DNA of 64,000 nucleotides from Polyangium sp. 15x6. Lineage in GTDB: Bacteria; Myxococcota_A; Polyangia; Polyangiales; Polyangiaceae. A model generated the notes under the pieces. The model ran no database searches. It saw only the letters and a program-made list of their open reading frames with translations, and was not told the origin of the DNA. The translations under genes were made by a program, and so were the position numbers. Where the stretch lies: NCBI RefSeq assembly GCF_029960785.1, contig NZ_JASBQE010000002.1:1-64000 (forward strand), in the 5' to 3' direction. Shown one piece after another: positions 36,877 to 46,322 of the stretch (position 1 is its first letter; the number at the start of each line of letters is the position of its first letter).

Positions 36877-37077
36877 GTGCTCTCCCGACGATCCATCACG
36901 CCCCTCGCGGTCGTGATCCTTTCGCTCTCGGCGACAGCCTGTTCGTCCCTGACGCGGCCCGACGAGATCACCATCAAGGCTGAACCCGCGGCGGCTCCTG
37001 CGCCCCCGCCTGCTCCGGCGGCTCCTGCCGGGCAGCCCGGCGCTGCTGCGGCCCCCGCGCCCGGTGGAGGTGGTTGA
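36877..37077 (+). CDS. Small lipoprotein
   Basis: 66 residues, GTG start. A short basic start and hydrophobic stretch end in LSATAC, a good lipobox, followed by a mature part of about 45 residues that is almost only Ala, Pro and Gly. The signal is convincing and the tail is a low-complexity spacer, so it may simply be an envelope spacer lipoprotein. No ribosome binding site is obvious. Function unknown. Confidence 0.55.
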   Translation: MLSRRSITPLAVVILSLSATACSSLTRPDEITIKAEPAAAPAPPPAPAAPAGQPGAAAAPAPGGGG

Positions 37078-37088
37078 GGCGGTTGACG

Positions 37089-37107
37089 AGGCTCCGGTCT
37101 GGAGCCT
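37089..37107. terminator. Small hairpin after the short lipoprotein gene
   Basis: AGGCTCC at 37089-37095 pairs with GGAGCCT at 37101-37107, followed by GAAAAT. There is no T-run on the plus strand, so it is a weak candidate. Confidence 0.3.
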
Positions 37108-37211
37108 GAAAATCCCCGCCTCGAACCCCACCCTCCGCCCCTGCGGCATCCGCATGCGAAAGGCACGAGTTCGCTCGTCGTGAGCTCTTCGCCTGGAACG
37201 GACGGTACCCC

Positions 37212-38363
37212 GTGACATCCCTGCCCTCTCTCCACGAGACCCCCGAGCACGCCCGGCTGCGGGACGAGATCCGCCGCTTCGCGCGCCGCGAAATCGCGCC
37301 TTTCGCCCACGCTTGGGAGGAGGCGAACGAGTTCCCCCGCGAGCTCTACGAGAAGGCCGCTCGCGCCGGCATGCTCGGCGTCGGTTATCCCGAGGCGTAC
37401 GGCGGCTCCGGCGGGGATCTCTCGCACATGATTGCCGCGACCGAGGAGATGATCGTCGGTGGAACGTCGGTGGGCACGGCCGTGGGCCTCGGCAGCCACG
37501 CGATCGCGCTGCCGCCGATCCTGAACTTCGGCACCGAGGAGCAAAAGAAGCGGTTTCTCCCGCCGGTGCTCGCGGGTGAGAAGATCGCGGCGCTCGCGAT
37601 CACCGAGCCCGGCGGCGGAAGCGACGTCGCATCGCTCCAGACACGCGCGATCAAGGACGGCGATCACTACGTCGTCACGGGCGCGAAGACCTTCATCACC
37701 TCGGGATGCCGCGCCGACTTCGTGACCACCGCCGTGCGCACGGGCGGCGAGGGGCACGGCGGGATCTCGCTGCTCGTGATCGAGCGCGGGACGCCAGGTT
37801 TTTCCGTGGGCAAGAAGCTCGCGAAGATGGGCTGGTGGGCCTCGGACACCGCCGAGCTCGTCTTCGACGGGTGTCGCGTCCCGCGGGAAAACCTCATCGG
37901 CGAGGAGAACGTCGGGTTCGTCCCCATCATGACGAACTTCGCCGTCGAGCGGCTGCTGCTCGCCGGCAACTGCGTGGCGATCGCCTCGCTCGCGTACGAC
38001 GAGGCCGTGCGTTACGCGCGCGAGCGGCGCGCCTTCGGCAAGCCGATCATGGGCTTCCAGGTGCTACGCCACAAGCTCGCGGACATGGCGACGCGCATCG
38101 CGGCCGCGCGCGCCCTCATGAACGACGTCATCGCGCGGTACCTGCGCGGCGACATGGTCACGGGCCTCGCCGCGATGGCGAAGAACACCGCGACGGACGC
38201 TTGCTCGTTCGTCTGCGACGAGGCCGTACAGATCTTCGGCGGACACGGCTACATGCGCGAGACGCTCGTCGAGCGGCTCTATCGCGACGCGCGGCTCTAT
38301 CCGATCGGCGGCGGGACGCGCGAAATCATGAACGAGATCATCTGCAAGACGGAGGGCTATTAG
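37212..38363 (+). CDS. Acyl-CoA dehydrogenase
   Basis: 383 residues, GTG start. Full three-domain flavoenzyme: helical N-terminus (HARLRDEIRRFARREIAPFA), the FAD/acyl segment ALAITEPGGGSDVASLQTRA and VTGAKTFITSG, then the C-terminal helical domain RAFGKPIMGFQVLRHKLADM and QIFGGHGYMRETLVERLYRD. It oxidises acyl-CoA to enoyl-CoA and passes electrons to ETF. The usual catalytic Glu of medium/short-chain enzymes (IYEGT) is Gly here (IGGGT), while FAVERLLLAG has Glu246 at the position used by isovaleryl- and long-chain-type enzymes, so a branched or long substrate is more likely. It is followed after 5 bases by a lipoprotein gene. Confidence 0.93.
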   Translation: MTSLPSLHETPEHARLRDEIRRFARREIAPFAHAWEEANEFPRELYEKAARAGMLGVGYPEAYGGSGGDLSHMIAATEEMIVGGTSVGTAVGLGSHAIALPPILNFGTEEQKKRFLPPVLAGEKIAALAITEPGGGSDVASLQTRAIKDGDHYVVTGAKTFITSGCRADFVTTAVRTGGEGHGGISLLVIERGTPGFSVGKKLAKMGWWASDTAELVFDGCRVPRENLIGEENVGFVPIMTNFAVERLLLAGNCVAIASLAYDEAVRYARERRAFGKPIMGFQVLRHKLADMATRIAAARALMNDVIARYLRGDMVTGLAAMAKNTATDACSFVCDEAVQIFGGHGYMRETLVERLYRDARLYPIGGGTREIMNEIICKTEGY

Positions 38364-38368
38364 CCACC

Positions 38369-38989
38369 ATGGGAACGCGAAATCGACGTCTCGCTGCTCT
38401 GATCGCGCCCGTCGCGATCCTCGCCCTCGCGGCCTGCGAGAAGACGCCCGAGCCTCCCCCGAGCGGGGCGCCGGACAAGGCGCGCCCCGCCCCCGCGGGC
38501 AGCACGAGCCCGGGCGCGGCCGCGCCGCAGCGGAAAGGCCCGACCGACGTCGCCTACGACGTCCCCGAGGGCTGGCAGAAGGCCGAGAACCCGAACCCGA
38601 TGCGCAAGGCGACCTTCAAGATCCCGCGCGCCGAGGGCGACTCCGAGGACGCCGAGATGAGCGTCTCGCAGGTCGGCGGCACGGTCGATCAGAACGTCCA
38701 GCGCTGGTCGGGCCAGTTCGAGCGCGGAAAGGAGGACGCGACGTCGCGGCAGGATCGCAAGATCGGCGAACTCTCCGTGACCGTCGTCGAGATCCACGGC
38801 ACGTTCTCGGGCGGCATGAGCATGCCGGGCGCCGCGCCGGCCGAGCCGAAGCCGAATTGGGCGCTGCTCGGCGCGATCGTGCAGACCGATGGATCGTTGA
38901 CCTTCTTCAAGCTCACGGGCCCCGAGAAGACCATCACTGCCGCGAAGCCCGCGTTCGAGAAGTTCGTCGAAAGCCTGCGCGCCAAATAG
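38369..38989 (+). CDS. Lipoprotein, unknown function
   Basis: 206 residues. The signal ends in ALAAC with the Cys at about position 22, followed by a Pro/Ala-rich linker. From residue 60 there is one compact alpha/beta domain (VAYDVPEGWQKAENPNPMRK; MSVSQVGGTVDQNVQRWSGQ; WALLGAIVQTDGSLTFFKLT; FEKFVESLRAK), the pattern of PsbP-like or photosystem-associated lipoprotein domains found in Planctomycetes and myxobacteria. The binding partner is unknown. It starts 5 bases after the acyl-CoA dehydrogenase stop, so it is probably co-transcribed, though a functional link is not obvious. Confidence 0.75.
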   Translation: MGTRNRRLAALIAPVAILALAACEKTPEPPPSGAPDKARPAPAGSTSPGAAAPQRKGPTDVAYDVPEGWQKAENPNPMRKATFKIPRAEGDSEDAEMSVSQVGGTVDQNVQRWSGQFERGKEDATSRQDRKIGELSVTVVEIHGTFSGGMSMPGAAPAEPKPNWALLGAIVQTDGSLTFFKLTGPEKTITAAKPAFEKFVESLRAK

Positions 38990-39117
38990 CCCTCGACGTC
39001 GCCGTCCGCGCGGTACACTGCATTGCGCCGCGCACCGGAACCCCGGCGGCGGCGCACTTCCCTCGCACCATTCTTTTTGTTCAGCCATCACGCCCCGGCC
39101 GGGGCGGGAGGAGTCCC

Positions 39118-40683
39118 ATGCGTCGCCGTCGCCGCTCCTTGAAACCGCTTCTTTTTGTGCTTGCGGGCTTCGCCACCGGCGCAGCCATCGCCGCTGGCTG
39201 CTCGGCCACGTCCCCCGGCAACAAGTTCGAACCCGGCGAAGGAGGCTCCGGCGGGGTCGGCGCGAGCGGCGGCGGGGGCGGCGCGCCCTCGGGCCCAGGC
39301 GGGACGGGCGGCGACGGCGGGATCTTCTTCCCCACCGACGACGGCGGCACCGACGCGCCGAACGACGTCCCGATCAACCCCTGCGGCACGAAATGCGGGC
39401 CCACGGAGCTCTGCGACCCTGACCACCTCGGCTCGGACGACGACTGCGACGGCGAGGCCGACGAGGATTGCCCCTGCGCCGCGGGCCAGGCGCATCCGTG
39501 CTTCAAGGGCGATCCGTCGTACCGCGGCACGCCGGGCTGCTTCGACGGCACCATGAAGTGCAGCGAGAACGGCTACTGGTCGTCGTGCAACGGCGGCGTC
39601 CACGCCACCGACCTGTGCTTCCTGAACGACACGAACGCCTGCCACGCGATGACGTCGGCGCCGTTCGTCAACGTGAACCTCAAGGACGGCACGGGGAACT
39701 TCAGCGCCGACGCCGTGCCGGGCTCCGAGACGTGGGCCGTCACCTGCCCCGAGGGCGTGAACCCCTGCCCCGGCGTGAGCGGATCGGGCCCCGCGGACGA
39801 CTTCAAGCCGCTCCAGTCGGGCGAGTACTCCGTGACGTACACGAAGGGCCTCGCCGGCGGCGGGACTGCGACGTGCACGTATCCGCTCTTCGTCGGCGCG
39901 CCGGGCCTGCGCGTCGAGCTCGAGTGGGAGCACGACCTCGGCGGCGACGGCGTCGACCTCGATCTGCACCTGCACCAGCCGAACAACACGCTGCCCTGGG
40001 CCGTCTCGGGCGCGCCGCAGGATTGCGCGTGGGGCAACTGCGTCTTCAGCGACTTCTCGCCGCCGCCCTCGTTCGACGCGCCGTCGTGGTTCCCGGCGAA
40101 CGTGCAGCCGCCGGAGCCCGTGTCCTGGTACCTCGACCCGGTCTTCGAGAAGAACACCTGCTACTTCGCGCCGCGCGGCGTGGGCCAGGACTGGCAGATC
40201 CTCGGACAGGGTTGCCACAACCCGCGGCTCGACCTCGACAACATCAGCTGCGATCCGACGATCTCGAACCCGGACGACGAGTATTTCTGCGCGCCGGAGA
40301 ACGTGAACGTCGACTTCCCGCCGAAGAACCAGTGGTTCCGCATCGGCGTCCACTACTTCAACAACGACGACAAACCCTACGACGTCCACCCGACGATCAA
40401 GATCTTCTGCGACGGCGCGCTGAGCGCCGAGCTCGGGCCGAAGGGCTACTACGACCCCGAGACGCCCATCACGTTCACCCCGACCGACGGCGAGAACCTG
40501 CCCGGCGGCAACCGCTTCTGGCTCGTCGCGGACGTGGCGTTCCGCGAGTCGAACCAGTGCGGCGCGCGCGGCTGCGTGGTCAAGCCGCTCTACTCGGACG
40601 AGGCCGCGAAGACGCCGCTCCTCACCTACGACGACATCGCCGAGCAGAACTTCGGCCCCGCCTACCCGCCCCCGCTCCAGTGA
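39118..40683 (+). CDS. Large Cys-rich lipoprotein of the myxobacterial surface
   Basis: 521 residues. GGGAGGAG lies 4-10 bases before the ATG, a strong ribosome binding site. The signal ends in AAGC; then a Gly/Ser linker and an Asp-rich turn (DDDCDGEADEDCPC) like that of calcium-binding MopE/Notch-type repeats. The main body (about 180-520) is beta-rich with many Trp and Cys (LRVELEWEHDLGGDGVDLDL; WYLDPVFEKNTCYFAPRGVG; YFNNDDKPYDVHPTIKIFCD), resembling a secreted carbohydrate- or metal-binding sandwich. No enzyme motif. It stands alone, with its own 128-base upstream region, and ends convergently with the next gene. Confidence 0.78.
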   Translation: MRRRRRSLKPLLFVLAGFATGAAIAAGCSATSPGNKFEPGEGGSGGVGASGGGGGAPSGPGGTGGDGGIFFPTDDGGTDAPNDVPINPCGTKCGPTELCDPDHLGSDDDCDGEADEDCPCAAGQAHPCFKGDPSYRGTPGCFDGTMKCSENGYWSSCNGGVHATDLCFLNDTNACHAMTSAPFVNVNLKDGTGNFSADAVPGSETWAVTCPEGVNPCPGVSGSGPADDFKPLQSGEYSVTYTKGLAGGGTATCTYPLFVGAPGLRVELEWEHDLGGDGVDLDLHLHQPNNTLPWAVSGAPQDCAWGNCVFSDFSPPPSFDAPSWFPANVQPPEPVSWYLDPVFEKNTCYFAPRGVGQDWQILGQGCHNPRLDLDNISCDPTISNPDDEYFCAPENVNVDFPPKNQWFRIGVHYFNNDDKPYDVHPTIKIFCDGALSAELGPKGYYDPETPITFTPTDGENLPGGNRFWLVADVAFRESNQCGARGCVVKPLYSDEAAKTPLLTYDDIAEQNFGPAYPPPLQ

Positions 40684-40705
40684 CGGCTGTCGAGCCCTTC
40701 GGCTC

Positions 40706-41821
40706 CTAGATCGGCACGTCCCCCTCGAAAAACCGATGAAAGGCCGGAGGTAACGCCTCCGGCCCGATCGAAGGCTCGGGCCACGTGGCCGAGAGCGTGT
40801 TCCACAACAAGATCGTCTTGCCCGGATGGGCCACGCACGCGCGGCGCAGGCCCACGAGCGCCTTGCCGCTGTACGTGATCTCGCCCGGCACGCCGAGCAG
40901 GCGCGTCACCTCGGGCGCGGCCTCGATCGCCTCGGGCGTCGGGTGCCCGTACCCGCGCCCCGCGACGCCGTGATCGACCTCGAAGCGCGGCGCCGGCAGG
41001 TTCCGCCGAAGCACGCGTGCTCCCGCGTGGCGCGCGAGCTTCTGCGCCGTGGCCTCGACGAGCAGCCGCAGCGTCACGCGGTTGCAGGCGAAGCGCTCGG
41101 TGATCCGCGCGGCGATCACCGTCGTCGGCCAGCCGAGCAGCATCATCCCGAGCGAGAGCGCGGCCACCGTGCCGCCGCTCCCCGCGGGCAGGACGATCAG
41201 ATCCGGCCGCGGCATCTCGCCCCGCTCGACCTGATCGGCGAGCTCGAACGCGGCCCCGACGTAGCCGAGGTTCGCCATCGGCCCCGACGCCCCGGGGGGC
41301 ACGAAGTACGCCTTGCGCGCCCGCGCGAGCTCCTTCGCGGTGAGGATCGCCGTGCGGGCGTAGCCGCCGCCGTGGATCAAGCGCCCGCCGGCGGAAGCTT
41401 GCAGGAGCAGCGATCGACGCGCGAACGAGGTGATGGGCTGATCGAAGAGCACGCTCGTCACGTCGAAGCCGAGCGCGCGGCCGAACAGGATCGTCGCGGT
41501 CACCTGCGTGGATGCGAGGCCGCCGACGGTGAGGATCTCGCGCGCGCCGCGCGCCTCCGCGTCGGCCAGGATGTGCTCGAAGCGCCGAACCTTGTTGCCG
41601 CCGAAGAGCGGCGACGCGAGGTCGTCGCGCTTCATCCAGACGTCGTCGCGCCCGAGATAACCGGCGATCGCCGTGCAGCGCTCGACCGGCGTGGGACCGG
41701 GCAGGAGCGAAAGCCACGGCACCTCGCGGGCGAGAGCGGGGAACTCGGCGAAGAGGCGTGGCTCGCGCGGCCCTTCCGTGCGCGCGCCTGGGGCCGTCCC
41801 GACTGCCGCGTCGTCTTTCAT
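40706..41821 (-). CDS. D-cysteine desulfhydrase/ACC deaminase-like PLP enzyme
   Basis: 371 residues. The PLP Lys is Lys77 in [20 protein letters not shown], the classic motif of the D-cysteine desulfhydrase/ACC deaminase branch of fold-type II enzymes. The phosphate-binding Gly/Ser loop is [23 protein letters not shown] and [20 protein letters not shown] fit the same family. It releases ammonia from a small amino acid (D-cysteine, ACC or a relative); the exact substrate is open, and an extra N-terminus of about 40 residues precedes the core. It is divergent from serC with a 116-base shared upstream region. Confidence 0.88.
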   Translation of the reverse strand: MKDDAAVGTAPGARTEGPREPRLFAEFPALAREVPWLSLLPGPTPVERCTAIAGYLGRDDVWMKRDDLASPLFGGNKVRRFEHILADAEARGAREILTVGGLASTQVTATILFGRALGFDVTSVLFDQPITSFARRSLLLQASAGGRLIHGGGYARTAILTAKELARARKAYFVPPGASGPMANLGYVGAAFELADQVERGEMPRPDLIVLPAGSGGTVAALSLGMMLLGWPTTVIAARITERFACNRVTLRLLVEATAQKLARHAGARVLRRNLPAPRFEVDHGVAGRGYGHPTPEAIEAAPEVTRLLGVPGEITYSGKALVGLRRACVAHPGKTILLWNTLSATWPEPSIGPEALPPAFHRFFEGDVPI

Positions 41822-41876
41822 CGCCGGCTCGAGTAGAGCACCACGCGCGCGGCTCCGCCAGGAGGCGCCCTCGTGC

Positions 41877-41882
41877 TATACG
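41877..41882 (+). promoter_or_regulatory. Possible -10 element for serC
   Basis: TGC-TATACG, with the TG of an extended -10, lies 55 bases before the serC ATG in the divergent region. No -35 box is clear. Confidence 0.28.
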
Positions 41883-41937
41883 GTCGCGCCACGAGGCGCG
41901 CCCCTTTCGTGCGTCTCGAGCAGAGGAGACCCGACCG

Positions 41938-43026
41938 ATGGCTCGCGTGCACAACTTCAACGCCGGACCTGCCGCGCTCCCCCTCGCCGCGCTCGAGCGC
42001 GCCCAGCGCGAGTTGCTCGATTTCGAGGGCACGGGCATGTCGATCATCGAGCACAGCCACCGCGGCAAGGCGTTCGAGGGCGTGCACGACGAGGCCCTCT
42101 CGCTCCTCCGCGAGCTGCTCTCGATCCCCGACGACTACCACGTGCTCTTCCTCCAGGGCGGCGCGAGCCACCAGTTCGCGATGGTGCCGCTGAACCTCCT
42201 GCCCCCGGAAAAGAGCGCGGATTACGTCCTCACGGGCGGCTGGTCCGAGAAGGCGTACGAGGAGGCGGGGCGGATCGGCACGGTCCGCGTGGCCGCGACG
42301 ACGGCCGAGGGCAAGCGGTACACGCGCATCCCGCGGCAGAGCGAGCTCTCGCTCGATCCGAACGCGGCCTACGTGCACATCACCACGAACAACACGCTCT
42401 TCGGCACGCAGTGGCACGACGTCCCGGACACCGGCGACGTCCCCCTCGTCGCGGACATGTCGAGCGATTTCCTTTGGCGTCCCATCGATGTCCGTCGGTA
42501 CGCGCTCATTTACGCCGGCGCGCAGAAGAACATCGGGCCTTCGGGGGTCACGGTCGTCGTCGTGCGCAAGGACCTCGTCGAGCGCAGCCGCAAGGACATC
42601 CCCAAGATCTTCCAGTACCGGACGCACGCCGAGAACAACTCGCTCTACAACACGCCGCCGACCTTCGCGATCTACCTCGTGCGCAACGTCCTCGCGGTCG
42701 CCAAGGAGCAGGGCGGTTTGCCCGAGATCGAGCGGAAAAACCGGGCGAAGGCGGCCTTGCTCTACGGCACGCTCGACGAGCTCTCGGGGTTTTACAAGGC
42801 CCCGGTCGAGCGCGAGAGCCGCAGCGTGATGAACGTCGTCTTCCGCCTCCCCACCGAGGATCTCGAGAAGCGGTTCGTCGCCGAGGCGGCGAAACAAGGC
42901 ATGGTGGGCCTCGCCGGCCATCGCGTCACCGGCGGCATCCGCGTCTCGCTCTACAACGCCATCGAGCTCGCGTCCGTCGAGGCGCTCGTTCGCTTCATGA
43001 AGGATTTCGCGAAGCAATCGGGCTGA
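41938..43026 (+). CDS. serC: Phosphoserine aminotransferase
   Basis: 362 residues, the usual length. GAGGAGAC is placed well before the ATG. It converts 3-phosphohydroxypyruvate to phosphoserine in serine synthesis, and also serves pyridoxine synthesis. Seen: [60 protein letters not shown], the PLP lysine in [12 protein letters not shown] (Lys197), [20 protein letters not shown], and the end [20 protein letters not shown], all family signatures. serA and serB are not in the window, so the pathway genes are dispersed. Confidence 0.97.
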   Translation: MARVHNFNAGPAALPLAALERAQRELLDFEGTGMSIIEHSHRGKAFEGVHDEALSLLRELLSIPDDYHVLFLQGGASHQFAMVPLNLLPPEKSADYVLTGGWSEKAYEEAGRIGTVRVAATTAEGKRYTRIPRQSELSLDPNAAYVHITTNNTLFGTQWHDVPDTGDVPLVADMSSDFLWRPIDVRRYALIYAGAQKNIGPSGVTVVVVRKDLVERSRKDIPKIFQYRTHAENNSLYNTPPTFAIYLVRNVLAVAKEQGGLPEIERKNRAKAALLYGTLDELSGFYKAPVERESRSVMNVVFRLPTEDLEKRFVAEAAKQGMVGLAGHRVTGGIRVSLYNAIELASVEALVRFMKDFAKQSG

Positions 43027-43181
43027 CGGTGAAGTGGATTGCAGGCCAACCCCCCGAAATGCGCATCGGAACACGCGCGAACATGACGGTCGCGTGACGG
43101 TCACACACGCGGGGTCATCGTACTTTTCCGCACGCACGATCCTTCCAAGCTCGGTGCGACTTGGAGTAAGCTGGGACGAGC

Positions 43182-44618
43182 ATGAGTAGCTTGGGCCCCG
43201 GAGTCGTGATTGCCGGGAAATATCGCCTGGTCGGCCTCCTCGGGAAAGGAGCGATGGGCGAAGTGTGGCGCGCGGAGCACGTGACGCTCGGCGCGCCCGT
43301 CGCCATCAAGCTCATCGACGTCGACCTCCTCGGATCGAGCGGCGCAAGCGAGAACAGCGAGATCGTGCAGCGCTTCTTCCGCGAGGCGAAGGCCGCCGCC
43401 GCGCTGCGCACGCCGCACGTCGTGCAGATCCAGGACCACGGCTATGACGGGCCCCTGCCGTACATCGCGATGGAGATGCTCGAGGGCGAGACGCTCGAGC
43501 ATCGCATCGAGCGCGTGCGGGTGCTCCCGCCGCTGATGACCACCACGATCATCACGCACATCGCGCGCGCCGTGGGCAAGGCGCACGAGGCCGGCATCGT
43601 CCACCGCGATCTCAAGCCGAGCAACGTCTTCCTCGTGCGCAACGACGAGGACGAGATCGCGAAGGTCCTCGATTTCGGCATCGCCAAGGCCATCGGCGGC
43701 GGCGTGCTCGGCAGCCAGGGCGGCGTCTCCACGCGCACCGGCTCGGTCGTCGGAACGCCCTGCTACATGAGCCCCGAGCAGGCGCTCGGGAACAAGACGA
43801 TCGATCAACGCGCCGATCTCTGGGCGCTCGGCGTCATCGCCTACGAGTGCGTGACCGGCATACGCCCCTTCGACAGCGAGGCGCTCGGCGACCTCATCGT
43901 GCAGATCTGCGCGCGCCCCTTGCCCGTGCCCTCCGCGGTCGCGCCCGTCCCCGATGGCTTCGACGCGTGGTTCGCCAAGGCCTGCGCGCGCGAGCCGAAC
44001 GAGCGTTTCCAGACCGCGAAGGAGCTCGCCGAGTCGCTGCGCTGGATCCTCTGCCCGGATCAGTCGGGTATCTGGAAGCTCGGCCAGACGCATCCCTCGC
44101 TGCCGGCCATCGTGATGCCGCAGCAGGCGCGCATCTCGAGCCCCGGCCCCGAGCCGTCGGCGTTCGCCAAGACGCGCGCGCCCGACCCGACGACGATGAC
44201 CCATCGCGGCCTCGTCTCGGCCGTCGCGGAGGCGCAGCCCACGTCGAGGAAGATGCGCCCCGCCGTGATCGTGGCCGCGCTCGCGGCCGCGGGGGTCGGC
44301 GCCGCGACGGCGGTCGTATTGCTCTCGACGAGCGGCCCGCCCGCGACGACGGACGCGACGACCCCTTCGGCGTCGCCGCCCTCCGCGTCTCCCGCGGCCG
44401 AGCCGCCGAAGGAGACGATCGCCGCGCCGACGACGGCTTCGGTCGCGCCCCCGCCCCCGCCGCCTGCCACGAGCGAGCCTGCCGCGGGGACCACGGACAC
44501 CCCACCCACGACCAGCGCAGCACCGACGTCGACCACGCGCGTCCCGATCAACAAGGGCGGGACGACGACGAAAAAAACAGGTACGACGAACAAGAAGAAG
44601 CCCGACTGGGGGATCTGA
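43182..44618 (+). CDS. Transmembrane Ser/Thr protein kinase
   Basis: 478 residues. The kinase domain (13-285) has LLGKGAMGEVWRA, the Lys of VAIKLI, HRDLKPSN, LDFGIAKA, YMSPEQALG and ADLWALGVIAYE, with all catalytic residues present. A juxtamembrane linker of about 75 residues is followed by one hydrophobic helix (PAVIVAALAAAGVGAATAVV, about 365-385) and an extended Thr/Ser/Pro-rich outer part with a basic end. The outer part has no PASTA or other known sensor domain. The TPR/PEGA gene follows after 52 bases, so kinase and envelope protein may be one signalling unit. Confidence 0.93.
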   Translation: MSSLGPGVVIAGKYRLVGLLGKGAMGEVWRAEHVTLGAPVAIKLIDVDLLGSSGASENSEIVQRFFREAKAAAALRTPHVVQIQDHGYDGPLPYIAMEMLEGETLEHRIERVRVLPPLMTTTIITHIARAVGKAHEAGIVHRDLKPSNVFLVRNDEDEIAKVLDFGIAKAIGGGVLGSQGGVSTRTGSVVGTPCYMSPEQALGNKTIDQRADLWALGVIAYECVTGIRPFDSEALGDLIVQICARPLPVPSAVAPVPDGFDAWFAKACAREPNERFQTAKELAESLRWILCPDQSGIWKLGQTHPSLPAIVMPQQARISSPGPEPSAFAKTRAPDPTTMTHRGLVSAVAEAQPTSRKMRPAVIVAALAAAGVGAATAVVLLSTSGPPATTDATTPSASPPSASPAAEPPKETIAAPTTASVAPPPPPPATSEPAAGTTDTPPTTSAAPTSTTRVPINKGGTTTKKTGTTNKKKPDWGI

Positions 44619-44670
44619 CGGACGCGGGCGCATCCGTTCGCGTACGGCTCGAAGGAGCGTGAGGGAAACG

Positions 44671-45720
44671 ATGCGGTTGTCGAAGGGGATCGGCTTGCTG
44701 CTCGTCAGCGCAGCTTTTTGCGCCTCGCCCGCGTGGGCGCAGCCGATCAACGATCAAGTGCGTATCGCCGCCCGCACCCTCGCGGACGAGGGCTTCGCGC
44801 TCTACGATCAAGGCAAGTACGCCGACGCGCTCGACAAGTTCGAACGGGCCGATGCGCTCGTCAACGCGCCCACCGTAAAACTGCTCGCGGCGCGGACGCT
44901 GGAGAAGCTCGGGCGCCTCGTCGAGGCCGCGGAGAAATATCGCTCCATCACCATCCTGCAGCTCGACGACAAGGCCCCCGAAGCGTTCCGCGACGCGCAG
45001 GAGACGGCCGCCAAGGAGCTCGCCGCGCTCACGCCGCGTATCCCCACGATCGAGCTCACCGTGCAAGGCGCCGGCGCGGAAATCGCGACCGTCATGCTCG
45101 ACGGCAAGGTTTTTCCGCGCGCGCTGATCGGCGTGAAGACGCCGCTGAACCCCGGCGTGCACCGCGTCGAGGCCGATACGCCGGCGTCCTCGGCCGCGCT
45201 CGACCTCAAGGTCGACGAGAAGCAAGCCGCCCGCGCCGTGCTCGAGCTCGCGCCGAAAGCCACCGCCGAGCACGGCGGCGGCGACATCGTCACCCCCCCC
45301 GGCGGCGAAGACACGACCAAGAAGACGCCCGGCGCCACGCAGCGGCTCATCGGCTACGTCAGCCTCGGCGTCGGCGGCGCGGCCGCGCTCGGCGGCGTCG
45401 GCGCCCTGATCAGCGCCTACGTCAGCCGCAGCGACATGGAGGCCTTCTGCGAGCGGCGGGTCAACGGCACCGACCCTTGCACGAACAAGAGCCTGACGAA
45501 CGACACGCCCGTCTCCCCTGACCGCTACGTCGACTACCGCAACGGCATCGACACGAAGGCCACGCTCTCGACCGCCCTGTTCGTCGTGGGCGGCGTCGGC
45601 CTCACGGCAGGGGTCGTCCTCCTCTTGACGGCCCCCAAGGCCAAGCCCGCCTCGCCCACCAAGGCGAGCGTCGAGCCCTGGGTCGGCATCGGCAGCGTCG
45701 GCCTGCGCGGCACCTTCTGA
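44671..45720 (+). CDS. Periplasmic TPR/PEGA-type protein, paralogue of the one at 26615-27667
   Basis: 349 residues counted from the ATG at 44671, which has a GAGGG five bases upstream; a GTG at 44659 is possible but has its ribosome binding site too close. The signal peptide ends in AWAQ. A TPR pair (DEGFALYDQGKYADALDKFE; LGRLVEAAEKYRSITILQLD), a PEGA-like beta stretch (IATVMLDGKVFPRALIGVKT) and two C-terminal hydrophobic segments follow, ending VGLRGTF. This matches the other copy part for part. It follows a Ser/Thr kinase gene directly. A role in envelope assembly or as kinase substrate is inferred from position only. Confidence 0.8.
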   Translation: MRLSKGIGLLLVSAAFCASPAWAQPINDQVRIAARTLADEGFALYDQGKYADALDKFERADALVNAPTVKLLAARTLEKLGRLVEAAEKYRSITILQLDDKAPEAFRDAQETAAKELAALTPRIPTIELTVQGAGAEIATVMLDGKVFPRALIGVKTPLNPGVHRVEADTPASSAALDLKVDEKQAARAVLELAPKATAEHGGGDIVTPPGGEDTTKKTPGATQRLIGYVSLGVGGAAALGGVGALISAYVSRSDMEAFCERRVNGTDPCTNKSLTNDTPVSPDRYVDYRNGIDTKATLSTALFVVGGVGLTAGVVLLLTAPKAKPASPTKASVEPWVGIGSVGLRGTF

Positions 45721-45830
45721 CCTCGCCCGAACGCCTCGCGGTGAGGCCCTGCTCGGTCGGCTGACGAAAAAGTCAGAACGCGCGGGGGCTGGGCACATGT
45801 TCACCATCGATGGGCCGAACGACCCCGCCG

Positions 45831-46322
45831 ATGGAGATAAGCCCCGACGAACGCTTGGTGCTCGAAGCGCTCGCCCGCGCCCCGACCGGGAAGGACACGC
45901 ACGAACACAGGCGGGCGCTGCGTGCGAAGATCGTGCTCGCTTGCGCCGAGGGCCATGACGTCGCGTACGTCGCGACGCACGTCGGCGTCGGGCGTCGGGT
46001 GGTCAGGCGCTTTCGCGATCGGTTCGTCCGCGACCGGCTCGCGGGCCTGGAAGACCGCCCGCGGCGAGGCGCCCCCCGGCGCATCTCGGACGCACGCATC
46101 GACGAGCTCCTCTGCCGAGCGCGCGAACCCACCCCTGAGGGCGCCCGCCGCTGGTCCCGACGCACCCTGGCCAGGGCCACCGGGCTCAGCCGCTCCACCG
46201 TGGACCGCATCCTCGGCCGTTTCTGCGTCGCCCTGGGCCCCGAGGCCCCCCATGGCCCACGCCGCCCGCCCGCGCGCTCTGGCGACCCGGGGGGGCGCTG
46301 CGCGGCCGGCACCTGCTCCTGA
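45831..46322 (+). pseudogene. IS630-type transposase, N-terminal HTH remnant
   Basis: The first 130 or so residues are the paired helix-turn-helix part of IS630-like transposases: HRRALRAKIVLACAEGHDVA, VGVGRRVVRRFRDRFVRDRL, AGLEDRPRRGAPRRIS, then WSRRTLARATGLSRSTVDRI. After RILGRF the sequence turns into a Pro/Gly/Arg-rich tail and stops, and the catalytic DDE domain is missing in every frame I checked downstream. The element has lost its 3' part and cannot transpose. It marks a decayed insertion downstream of the kinase/TPR pair. Confidence 0.7.
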
